This document shows, in pieces, positions 14,572 to 20,354 of a stretch of 37,492 nucleotides of DNA (positions are counted from its first letter, which is position 1; each line of letters starts with the position of its first letter). This DNA comes from a virus. Location of the stretch: the IMG/VR virus record IMGVR_UViG_3300025168_000235, positions 1-37,492 of that record. One strand, written 5' to 3'. The notes beneath the pieces are model-generated. The model saw nothing but the letters and a program-made list of their open reading frames with translations. It had not been told where the DNA came from and ran no database searches. Both the position numbers and the translations under genes were made by a program.

Positions 14572-15654
14572 ATGTTTAATAATATGACAGTTTCGGACCT
14601 CAGGAAGCATGCCCGGAACATGCAAACCCCCCCTGCATCGGGGGTATCAATAGCAGGTGCCAACAAAGAACAACTTCTAGCATGGTTAGCTGGTAGTGAC
14701 TATGTGGAGCCAACAACAACCACAACAACCACAACAACCCCCCCGGCCAATTTTAACGGCCAAGCAAACGATTATTTGGCCAACCTACAATCAGCACTCC
14801 AACCTTTAATTGGTAACCTTGAAACTAAGCAGGTTATTGATGAAAACCGTATCATTGACCTTATAAAAGAGTATCAGCCGGAAAGCAAAACAATTAAGGT
14901 CCAGTTTTTAGACCGCCCGGCTGTAGATGTAGGGGTCCAGCATAAAAACTTCTCCAAACTGCTAGATTGTTTTTCGGCTGGTATCCCGGCTTACTTGGCT
15001 GGACCGTCCGGGTCCGGCAAAACACATTCAGCCGAACAACTAGCCAAGTCTGTAGATTTACCGTTTGAGGCCATTTCTGTAGGGCCGATGACAAGTAAAA
15101 GTGATTTAATCGGCTTTATAGATGCCGGGGGCACTTATCATGAGACCGGGCTAATCCGATGTGTTAAAAATGGAGGTGTTTTTTTGATTGATGAAATCGA
15201 TGCAGGCAATGCCGGGGTTTTAACAATACTTAATATGGTCATGTCGAACGGTAGTATGGCAACACCCGAAGGCATGCTAAAAAAACATGATAACTTTTAT
15301 ATTTTAGCCGGGGGCAACACATACGGCACCGGGGCTGATAGACAGTATGTTGGCCGGACACAACTTGACGAAGCAACCTTGCAACGGTTTTATACTATTG
15401 AATGGGGTATCGATGAAAGCCTCGAAAACATTATATCCGGGGCCGATGATGATAAAAGCAAAGCCCTTGTATCTAAAATACAAGAACTTCGGGCTAATGC
15501 TAGCAGGGCAAAGTTGAGGGTTACAGTTTCCCCCCGGTCATCAATTTATGGGGTTAGGCTTCTTAAAGGGGGCATGTCAGAGAAAGACATTTTACAGGGT
15601 CTAATTTTTAAAGGTTTGGATACTTCAACTATCAGCAAGTTAAAGGGGGCATAA
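14572..15654 (+). CDS. MoxR/CobS-like AAA+ ATPase with SAP-like N-terminus (360 aa)
   Basis: Residues 5-41 (MTVSDLRKHARNMQ... KEQLLAWLAG) resemble a SAP-type helix pair. A run of nine Thr (48-56), encoded by a tandem ACAACAACC repeat, forms a linker. The AAA+ core has Walker A GPSGSGKT at 144-151, the family block MTSKSDLIGFIDAGGTYHET, Walker B VFLIDEID at 203-210, a sensor Asn in LAGGNT and an Arg in LDEATLQRF. The core is closest to phage CobS-like and MoxR ATPases, which remodel partner proteins or metal enzymes. It is first in the early operon and overlaps the next gene by one base (TAATG). The partner it works on is presumably that neighbour. Confidence 0.85.
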   Translation: MFNNMTVSDLRKHARNMQTPPASGVSIAGANKEQLLAWLAGSDYVEPTTTTTTTTTPPANFNGQANDYLANLQSALQPLIGNLETKQVIDENRIIDLIKEYQPESKTIKVQFLDRPAVDVGVQHKNFSKLLDCFSAGIPAYLAGPSGSGKTHSAEQLAKSVDLPFEAISVGPMTSKSDLIGFIDAGGTYHETGLIRCVKNGGVFLIDEIDAGNAGVLTILNMVMSNGSMATPEGMLKKHDNFYILAGGNTYGTGADRQYVGRTQLDEATLQRFYTIEWGIDESLENIISGADDDKSKALVSKIQELRANASRAKLRVTVSPRSSIYGVRLLKGGMSEKDILQGLIFKGLDTSTISKLKGA

Positions 15655-16436
15655 TGGCAAAACGTACAACCAAAAAAACAGTTGAAAAAACATTATCTTT
15701 CGATGAACTGCTGGACGTGTGCAAACATGATGAAAGTTGGAAGGATGCCCCCGGAAGGATTAAAGGAAGTGTTGACACGGGTGAAAACTTCCACGGAACT
15801 AAAACTTATGACAATGCTTTAGATATAGCATCGAACGGTTATCCTGAAGGGGTTAAAATGCTTACTGATGCAATGGGTGGCATCGGACATGCTCAAGGAC
15901 CAGTGATACAACCGTTTTTTGATGTTGCCGGTGACGAGCCAGACATTGACCGTTTTTTGAATAATGAACCAGACAACATGGTGACTTATGAAAACGTGAT
16001 ACAAGACGGCATCAATTTTATGGATGTATATTTTAGTTATGCTTACGGATGTGGCAAGGACCAACCCGAGATTATTGCAAGGGGCGTGCAGGTTTTATCT
16101 AATATTGATAACTTAGAGCAAGCCGGGTACCGGGTCCGGCTTATTGCTTACCATCATACCGCAGACCGGGCTTGTCCTATGAAATTAAATATCATTATAA
16201 AAGATTATAACGAACACGTAGAACTTGACCGTATGGCATTTATAATGATACATCCAAGCATGTTAAGACGGTTAGGTTTTCGGCTGGTTGAAATATACGG
16301 CCCGGCTTTATGTAATAGGGGTTATGGTTCATGTTCCAGCACTGGCATATCCGGGGCCATTGATATAGGACCGTCACAGTTTGAACCTGCCAGCATTGAC
16401 AGCAGTTTTGAACTTAACACGGCTTTTAATAACTGA
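15654..16436 (+). CDS. DUF7192-like partner of the AAA+ ATPase (260 aa)
   Basis: Recognisable family blocks are THGT-like FHGTKTYDNALDIASNGYPEG (the 'A...A.NGWPEG' motif), then VYFSYAYGCGKDQPEIIARG, LEQAGYRVRLIAYHH and LDRMAFIMIHPSMLRRLGFR. The last matches the 'AFALAHPAMLRRLGF' signature I recall for DUF7192, known from diverse phages and actinobacteria. The fold could be VWA-like, as expected for a MoxR partner, but no clear DxSxS metal site is visible. Its start shares one base with the ATPase stop, so the two are translationally coupled and probably work as a pair. The role in infection is unknown. Confidence 0.6.
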   Translation: MAKRTTKKTVEKTLSFDELLDVCKHDESWKDAPGRIKGSVDTGENFHGTKTYDNALDIASNGYPEGVKMLTDAMGGIGHAQGPVIQPFFDVAGDEPDIDRFLNNEPDNMVTYENVIQDGINFMDVYFSYAYGCGKDQPEIIARGVQVLSNIDNLEQAGYRVRLIAYHHTADRACPMKLNIIIKDYNEHVELDRMAFIMIHPSMLRRLGFRLVEIYGPALCNRGYGSCSSTGISGAIDIGPSQFEPASIDSSFELNTAFNN

Positions 16437-16554
16437 GCAAGCACCATTCAGGGCATGCTTAGCATGTCTTGAGTAGTGTTGGCATGGTGTCAATACTACC
16501 GGGTCCACAAGGCCCGGTTTTAGATGATTTAACACTCTTGTATATAGGGGTTTT
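16437..16554 (+). promoter_or_regulatory. Structured intergenic leader with stem-loop terminator/repeat
   Basis: Dense secondary structure follows the DUF7192-like gene. There is a GCATGC-TTA-GCATG hairpin and TAGTGTTG paired with CAATACTA (16474-16499 region). The repeated element CCGGGTCCACAAGGCCCGG at 16499-16517 follows, with TTTT after it. TTAACACT (16529-16536) and AGGGG then precede the ATG at 16555. The repeated stem can act as a terminator or attenuator. Its loop ACAA and bulged T are conserved in other copies. Confidence 0.55.
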
Positions 16555-16866
16555 ATGATGATGAATAAAGAGTTGGAATATTTAAATAATACTAACAGTG
16601 TTAGTAAAATAAAACGGCCAGCCGAACCGAGGTATAACGGCTGGGAAAACTACGAAACATGGAACATAGCCTTGTGGTTACAAAATGATTTTATTCTGTA
16701 CAGTATAGCTAAACACTTTATAGACTATGATCAATTTATACTTAAAGGTTTGCCAGCAACGAAACATCCAAAACAAACACCAGACGGGGTTAAATGGAAC
16801 GATGCTAAAATATCCAAACCTGAAATAAACCAGATGTTGATGGAATGGTTAGACGATAACCATTAA
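16555..16866 (+). CDS. DUF7249-like small phage protein (103 aa)
   Basis: The core NGWENYETWNIALWLQNDFI (residues 28-47) followed by YSIAKHF is the signature of a small phage family that I recall as DUF7249 ('GWxNYETWNVALWIxND'). Its function is unknown. The C-terminal third is charged and ends MEWLDDNH. The N-terminal 22 residues (MMMNKELEYLNNTNSVSKIK) are shared with the neighbouring 55-residue gene, as is the leader, so a local duplication occurred. The protein is soluble, with no membrane segment. Confidence 0.65.
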   Translation: MMMNKELEYLNNTNSVSKIKRPAEPRYNGWENYETWNIALWLQNDFILYSIAKHFIDYDQFILKGLPATKHPKQTPDGVKWNDAKISKPEINQMLMEWLDDNH

Positions 16867-16877
16867 AATCATGTTCA

Positions 16878-16910
16878 CCGGGTCCACAAGGCCCGGTAAA
16901 ATTTAACACT
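16878..16910 (+). promoter_or_regulatory. Repeated stem-loop plus TAACACT leader
   Basis: CCGGGTCCACAAGGCCCGG (16878-16896) is identical to the copies at 16499 and 17155. It is followed by AAAATT and TTAACACT (16903-16910), then GAGG ahead of the ATG at 16927. There is no T-run directly after the stem, which argues against a simple terminator for this copy. Confidence 0.6.
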
Positions 16911-16926
16911 AACAATGAGGTTTTTT

Positions 16927-17094
16927 ATGATGATAGATAAAAGTTTGAAATATTTAAACAACACTAAAAATATTAATAAAACTAAACAACCAATTATATC
17001 TAATCAAAATAACAAGACGGTTAAAAAGATTAAACCAGCCGTTTCAAGTTTTGACAAATTGCTAAAGCAAATTTTAAGTTTGCATCATGAGTAA
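16927..17094 (+). CDS. Small protein sharing the N-terminus of its neighbour (55 aa)
   Basis: The 55-residue ORF starts MMIDKSLKYLNNTKNINKTK, matching the first 20 residues of the 16555 product (MMMNKELEYLNNTNSVSKIK). The remainder is Lys/Asn-rich (KTVKKIKPAVSSFDKLLKQI) and lacks the ETWNIALW core. It has the standard leader (stem-loop, TAACACT, GAGG). It looks like a truncated or rebuilt duplicate of the upstream gene, or two genes sharing a leader-plus-signal cassette. The function is unknown. Confidence 0.55.
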   Translation: MMIDKSLKYLNNTKNINKTKQPIISNQNNKTVKKIKPAVSSFDKLLKQILSLHHE

Positions 17095-17102
17095 TACAGC
17101 AC

Positions 17103-17128
17103 CAAGGGTGTGTGCTAGCACACCCTTG
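17103..17128 (+). terminator. Perfect 10-bp hairpin after the 55-aa gene
   Basis: CAAGGGTGTG and CACACCCTTG pair perfectly around the loop TGCTAG, eight bases after the stop codon. The loop and its neighbours make up the palindrome TGCTAGCA, which is abundant elsewhere. The following sequence is only moderately T-rich (TTAGTGTATT), so termination would be partial. Confidence 0.5.
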
Positions 17129-17154
17129 TTAGTGTATTGCATTGTGCAAGCACT

Positions 17155-17179
17155 CCGGGTCCACAAGGCCCGGTTTTTT
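17155..17179 (+). terminator. Repeated stem-loop with T6 tail (intrinsic terminator)
   Basis: The third exact copy of CCGGGTCCACAAGGCCCGG (17155-17173) is directly followed by six Ts. Of all copies this is the best intrinsic terminator. No TAACACT follows. Instead AAAGAGG lies just ahead of the ATG at 17223. Confidence 0.65.
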
Positions 17180-17222
17180 GGTCCAAAAATGGATCATTTC
17201 ATACTTTTTAAAAGAGGTTAAT

Positions 17223-17705
17223 ATGAATACTACACACGGTAAAGCCGAAACACAAACACATAAAGGTAAAGCCGAAGCAATAGAGGACTTTTTCGGTCCT
17301 GTAATTTCAATGTATACACGGCAAGATGCCCTTGCTGATGGCATGTTGGTTGACGTGTCAGAGATGGCAAAGGAGGCCGGGTTTAGCATCCCGGTTGCAG
17401 TAACAACAGCAGTCTGGCATGACTGCATAGATTGGCCCAAAGATGAGGCAAACGGATACGGGCAAAGCATAGACGGCAGACAGTGGGACGTGTTGAAGAT
17501 GGCATATTTTAAGATAAGATCAACACGGGACCAGTCCGAAGATTTACATTATATATTAAATGTAATTCCGAGAGGCACAAAGCCCAAAAATTCCGGGGCT
17601 ATTGATGATTTTACAGGGGCCAAAAAAACGACCCTCAAAATCAACATTGGACCCGGTGATAACGGTGAACCCGTTTTAACTATTATGAAACCAGACGAGG
17701 ATTAA
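17223..17705 (+). CDS. DUF6573-like phage protein (160 aa)
   Basis: After a Lys/Thr-rich leader containing two KAE motifs (GKAETQ, GKAEAI), the core FFGPVISMYTRQDALADGML followed by VDVSEMAKEAGFSIPVAVTT and AVWHDC matches the family I recall as DUF6573, common in phages and plasmids and of unknown function. A later WDVLKMAYFKIR and a C-terminal beta part (TTLKINIGPGDNGEPVLTI) complete it. The ATG at 17223 with AAAGAGG upstream is preferred over an in-frame ATG at 17142, which would lie across the terminator hairpin. Confidence 0.65.
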   Translation: MNTTHGKAETQTHKGKAEAIEDFFGPVISMYTRQDALADGMLVDVSEMAKEAGFSIPVAVTTAVWHDCIDWPKDEANGYGQSIDGRQWDVLKMAYFKIRSTRDQSEDLHYILNVIPRGTKPKNSGAIDDFTGAKKTTLKINIGPGDNGEPVLTIMKPDED

Positions 17706-17714
17706 TTTCATCTT

Positions 17715-17746
17715 AGGGGGCATTTAAGGTGCCCCCTGCTAACACT
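17715..17746 (+). promoter_or_regulatory. Hairpin plus TAACACT leader
   Basis: AGGGGGCA and TGCCCCCT pair over 8 bp around TTTAAGG (17715-17737), ten bases after the preceding stop. The shared TAACACT (17740-17746) and AAAGGG follow, ahead of the ATG at 17759. The stem sequence differs from the CCGGG copies while the layout is the same. Confidence 0.55.
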
Positions 17747-17758
17747 AAAAAAGGGAAT

Positions 17759-18001
17759 ATGTATCAAGAAAATGAACAACTAACCAATTATTTTAAGGCT
17801 AGTGTTGACGAAATAGAATATCAAACCTTGTCAGTAAATGCTTTTAATGGTCGGACATATTGGCAAAAGCCTCACGGAACTATAAAGGGAGCAAGAGAGC
17901 ATGCTTTTAGGTACACGAAGAAACCGTCCGATTTTTTTATATATGCAGTTACTGGCAGGGAAATTAAGTTAGTAAAAACCATTAAACATAGGGGAATATG
18001 A
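17759..18001 (+). CDS. Small phage protein of unknown function (80 aa)
   Basis: The start at ATG 17759 is set by AAAGGGAAT directly upstream and the TAACACT leader. The product begins MYQENEQLTNYFKASVDEIE and has a basic segment GAREHAFRYTKKPSDFFIYA followed by VTGREIKLVKTI, a compact alpha/beta pattern. No family is recognised. Its stop overlaps the next ATG (ATGA), so it is co-translated with the 62-residue gene. It belongs to the run of small early proteins typical of host-takeover regions. Confidence 0.6.
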   Translation: MYQENEQLTNYFKASVDEIEYQTLSVNAFNGRTYWQKPHGTIKGAREHAFRYTKKPSDFFIYAVTGREIKLVKTIKHRGI

Positions 18002-18186
18002 AAGCCGAAACTAAAATACAAAACCTATTGAATGAATTTTATAAAATCCACACTGACTATGATAGGGACTTAAATAACCCTTCTGTCATGTTTGAAGATG
18101 ATTTTGACCACGGTCACGCTTTGGGGTGGAAATTAGCAATGGAGAAAGTAATTTTTGAGCTAGAGGAAATTCAAAAGCCAAGCTAG
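17998..18186 (+). CDS. Small acidic phage protein (62 aa)
   Basis: It starts MKAETKIQNLLNEFYKIHTD, carrying the KAET motif at its very N-terminus. The rest is acidic and helical (DDFDHGHALGWKLAMEKVIF, ELEEIQ). AGGGGAAT precedes the ATG, which overlaps the upstream stop by four bases. No family is recognised. Confidence 0.6.
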   Translation: MKAETKIQNLLNEFYKIHTDYDRDLNNPSVMFEDDFDHGHALGWKLAMEKVIFELEEIQKPS

Positions 18187-18323
18187 CATGCTGGCATGGT
18201 GGGTGGTCCGGCCCCCATCATACCACAAGCAAGACAAAGGCCGGTAACTAACACTACCAAGAGGTCATAGGTAGTATTTAATATTAGCATTTTGCTAATT
18301 TAATGTCAACGAAAAAGGTGAAT
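18187..18323 (+). promoter_or_regulatory. Leader-like intergenic region with degenerate stem and TAACACT
   Basis: It contains GGCATGGTG (also in the 16437-16554 leader), CCGGCC paired with GGCCGG (18208-18244) enclosing CCACAAG, and TAACACT (18249-18255). After these, ACTACC and GGTAGT enclose AAGAGGTCAT, but no gene starts after that apparent ribosome-binding site. A second small palindrome, TTAGCA-TTT-TGCTAA (18284-18298), precedes the next real start. Confidence 0.45.
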
Positions 18324-18602
18324 ATGAAAAAGCTAAAAAGTAAAGCCGAAACCCAAATTGCAAAAGAATGGGAAGTGCTAGGCAAAATCGGTAGGGCTAA
18401 AAACCCCGATAATTTAGGCCGAAGACTAAGGGAAATGGCTACCGATTTAGGTTGGGAAGGAAGGGATATTGTGGCAGGTAATCCCGAAGTCGAGATTGTT
18501 CTTCATACTTTAGTTTTAGAAGAACGTCTTGAAATTCTTGAAGGACAACACCAAGACTTGATAGATAATTTAAGGTTCTTTATAGATAAGGAGGAAGCAT
18601 AG
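18324..18602 (+). CDS. Small phage protein of unknown function (92 aa)
   Basis: ATG 18324 has AAAGGTGAAT ahead of it and is preferred over the ATG at 18303, which has no site. The product starts MKKLKSKAETQIAKEWEVLG (another KAETQ) and is helical. The pattern LGRRLREMATDLGWEGRDIV resembles a nucleic-acid-binding helical hairpin, and the C-terminus is leucine-rich (LHTLVLEERLEILEGQHQDL). No known family was recognised. Confidence 0.6.
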   Translation: MKKLKSKAETQIAKEWEVLGKIGRAKNPDNLGRRLREMATDLGWEGRDIVAGNPEVEIVLHTLVLEERLEILEGQHQDLIDNLRFFIDKEEA

Positions 18603-18614
18603 TACCATCCCTTC

Positions 18615-18658
18615 AAACCCCCATTAGGGTACCCTATATGGTACCCTGAAGGGGTTTT
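18615..18658 (+). terminator. Two-tier hairpin terminator
   Basis: The inner stem AGGGTACC/GGTACCCT is perfect (8 bp, loop CTATAT). The outer stem AAACCCC/GGGGTTT adds 7 bp and ends in TTTT. It lies 12 bp after the stop of the 92-residue gene and before an independent ribosome-binding site at 18700. Confidence 0.6.
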
Positions 18659-18714
18659 GTGGATGCTGGTAATGGTGCCATCATCATAAGTTAATTCCAT
18701 TAAAGAGGTTTATT

Positions 18715-19203
18715 ATGGGAAAAAGTACATACCAGAGGAAAACGACTAATCCAAAAATGGAGTGGTCGGAAGAAAGAAAAGCCAAGTGGTCAGCCCAGTG
18801 CAAAGAAGCACATGCTAACAAGACTTGGTACAAGCAGAGCAAACGGGCCATTAGTCTGGCCATTTCAAACGGCAAGAAGAAAGCTGTGGAGTTCCAAAAC
18901 CGTTCTGAGGCAATGAAAAAGTCTTGGAGGAGAAGACAGCAGACGGCTATTTTAAGCCACCCACCTGCCACACTTTCGGAAAACCTTTTAGATTCGGCAG
19001 TTCTACCTGCAGAGAAAAGGGTAAATATAAAGCCAAAGCCGAAATCAGACCTGCTAGCATTTGATCTGCCGATTAAAAGTATTGAAAAGATCGAAGCATT
19101 TTTTGATCTAATTGAGGAGGAGTTGGGAGTTCGGCCCAGCCTTCAGGAGTTCATCAATAATGCCATTGATGAAAAACTTTCTAAGTTTCGGGGGTCCGTA
19201 TGA
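18715..19203 (+). CDS. Basic protein with RHH-like C-terminus (162 aa)
   Basis: The N-terminal 75 residues are strongly basic and Trp/Lys-rich (EWSEERKAKWSAQCKEAHAN, AMKKSWRRRQQ), suggesting nucleic-acid contact. The C-terminal 50 residues (DLPIKSIEKIEAFFDLIEEE, GVRPSLQEFINNAIDEKLSK) resemble a ribbon-helix-helix or RHH-like dimer unit, and echo the small protein at 19673-19855. AAAGAGG precedes the ATG. The stop overlaps the next start by four bases. A DNA-binding regulator is a reasonable inference. Confidence 0.55.
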   Translation: MGKSTYQRKTTNPKMEWSEERKAKWSAQCKEAHANKTWYKQSKRAISLAISNGKKKAVEFQNRSEAMKKSWRRRQQTAILSHPPATLSENLLDSAVLPAEKRVNIKPKPKSDLLAFDLPIKSIEKIEAFFDLIEEELGVRPSLQEFINNAIDEKLSKFRGSV

Positions 19204-19427
19204 AACCTAGAAAAGATGGCAACTATAATTGGGACTGTCCAAAATGCCAGAAAAGCACGGTTGATTTTCCGGCAATATCCCGAAGGGATAACAGGACAGA
19301 GATTTGTTCCCAATGTGGAGTCGATGAGGCAATGGCCGATCATTTTGGGAAATCGGATCAAGACTATCAGGCTCACTTTGATAACTTCTACAACAATGGT
19401 GAAAGGACTAGACAAGGCCAAAACTGA
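19200..19427 (+). CDS. Zinc-ribbon protein (75 aa)
   Basis: Two CxxC pairs, CPKC (residues 13-16) and CSQC (36-39), flank the segment DFPAISRRDNRTEI. This matches small phage zinc ribbons of the 'C..C......PALSR.D..T.IC..CG..EA' type, whose function is unknown. The C-terminus is acidic and polar. The ATG overlaps the upstream stop (ATGA), coupling it to the basic protein. Confidence 0.7.
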   Translation: MKPRKDGNYNWDCPKCQKSTVDFPAISRRDNRTEICSQCGVDEAMADHFGKSDQDYQAHFDNFYNNGERTRQGQN

Positions 19428-19458
19428 AGTCTCAGAACGTCCGTAGGGACAAAAAGCC

Positions 19459-19498
19459 GGGGTGTTATATCGTGTAGCACCCCTTTAAATCTAACATT
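19459..19498 (+). promoter_or_regulatory. Hairpin plus TAACATT leader
   Basis: GGGGTGTTA and TAGCACCCC pair over 9 bp (one G-T) around TATCGTG (19459-19483), followed by TTTAAA. The TAACACT-like TAACATT (19492-19498) then precedes AAAGGAGAG and the ATG at 19510. The layout matches the other early leaders. Confidence 0.55.
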
Positions 19499-19509
19499 AA
19501 AGGAGAGTA

Positions 19510-19683
19510 ATGGGAAATGACAAACTGGACGTAGACGAACTGGTCGAAGACTTGACCGAAATATTTGGCAATGACCGTGTTTTTTATATTGATGAGAATA
19601 CGGATTTTACCAAATTACCTAACCCATTTACCGATAGTATAAAAGGTAAAGCCGAAACCAAAAAGGAGAAACATGGAAATTAA
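19510..19683 (+). CDS. Small acidic phage protein (57 aa)
   Basis: The start ATG has a strong AAAGGAG site. The product MGNDKLDVDELVEDLTEIFG is acidic and helical at first, then ends FTDSIKGKAETKKEKHGN. This carries the KAET motif at the C-terminus instead of the N-terminus. Its end overlaps the next gene by 11 bp, and the AAGGAG used by that gene lies inside this one. No family is recognised. Confidence 0.55.
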   Translation: MGNDKLDVDELVEDLTEIFGNDRVFYIDENTDFTKLPNPFTDSIKGKAETKKEKHGN

Positions 19684-19855
19684 AAAAGGATATAGTCAAG
19701 TTAGAGTACAGGCAGAGTTAGCCCAAGAAGTAAAAAACATTCTTCCTGCCTATGAGAAAAAGGTAGGGTTCCAAGTGTCGTTTCAAAAGTTTATTGAAAA
19801 GGCTGTCAGAGAATGTGTCAATAGGGAAAAAACTTCTATTGCCCCACCGTTTTAA
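19673..19855 (+). CDS. Small RHH-like regulator (60 aa)
   Basis: After an N-terminal beta-like strand (YSQVRVQAELAQEVKNIL), the chain has PAYEKKVGFQVSFQKFIEKA and VRECVN, the strand-helix-helix order of small RHH proteins. It resembles the C-terminal unit of the 18715-19203 product. It starts at ATG 19673 with an excellent AAGGAG. It is the last gene before the second early promoter and could regulate it. Target and function are inferred. Confidence 0.55.
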   Translation: MEIKKGYSQVRVQAELAQEVKNILPAYEKKVGFQVSFQKFIEKAVRECVNREKTSIAPPF

Positions 19856-19897
19856 ATAACGGATTATTAATTTATTTAAAAAAAGTTAAAAAAAGGT

Positions 19898-19938
19898 TTG
19901 ATGTTTGATTATTTATATAGTATAATAGGCTACTATAT
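19898..19938 (+). promoter_or_regulatory. Second early promoter with overlapping palindromic operator
   Basis: The -35 TTGATG (19898-19903), a 17-bp spacer and a perfect -10 TATAAT (19921-19926). The palindrome ATATAGTA-N8-TACTATAT (19915-19938) covers the -10 and the expected start site. The first gene downstream encodes a small HTH protein, so autoregulation is likely. Confidence 0.7.
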
Positions 19939-19968
19939 TAAAATTGTTCAATAAATTTACGGAGAATC

Positions 19969-20196
19969 ATGGATGATCTCAGACAACAGATTCGGAAGTC
20001 TGGAGTAAAGTTGAGGGAAATAGCCGAAATATCAGGTGAATCCCAATCCACAATTTCACGTGTTCTTGACTTGAAACTCAGGGCCAAAATTGAGGATGCA
20101 GCAAAAAGTTTAATAGTCACCCGGAATTTTGAGGTGAATACATGGGCCGAAAGATATTCGGACGTTGTTTCAAACATCAAGCCTACCCTACAATGA
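19969..20196 (+). CDS. Small HTH regulator, Cro-like (75 aa)
   Basis: Residues 12-35 (VKLREIAEISGESQSTISRV) form a textbook helix-turn-helix with the invariant S-x-S-T-I-S-R recognition helix. The rest is a short helical dimerisation segment ending in DVVSNIKPTLQ. It is the first gene after a promoter whose -10 is covered by a 24-bp palindrome. It probably represses its own promoter and so times the replication genes. A CII-like activator is less likely given the operator position. The stop overlaps the next ATG by four bases. Confidence 0.7.
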   Translation: MDDLRQQIRKSGVKLREIAEISGESQSTISRVLDLKLRAKIEDAAKSLIVTRNFEVNTWAERYSDVVSNIKPTLQ

Positions 20197-20354
20197 TTTG
20201 CAAAGAGTGTGGGGCTGAAATAATAAACCCACCAGAGAAACAACAGAAGAGAAAGAAGTTTTGCTCTACGAACTGTTATCTTGCAAGCATGAAGGAATAC
20301 CAACATTTCTATTGGCACAGTCATGGGAAATGGGTACCAAGAAATTACAACTGA
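20193..20354 (+). CDS. Single zinc-finger protein, C-x2-C...C-x3-C (53 aa)
   Basis: The ATG at 20193 overlaps the HTH stop (ATGA) and is preferred to the ATG at 20142, which would overlap it by 55 bp. The product has Cys at 3, 6, 24 and 28 (MICKECG, KKFCSTNCY), a treble-clef-like finger, and an aromatic/His-rich end (EYQHFYWHSHGKW). Equivalent fingers occur in the genes at 20323, 22255 and 22403. A nucleic-acid-binding role is inferred. Confidence 0.6.
   Translation: MICKECGAEIINPPEKQQKRKKFCSTNCYLASMKEYQHFYWHSHGKWVPRNYN

Noticed and set aside
14507-17180. N4-type hairpin promoters for a virion RNA polymerase
   Set aside because: Stem-loops precede early genes, but no phage RNA polymerase gene is present in the window and the stems do not have the small three-base-loop form. 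Sigma70-like promoters are present instead.
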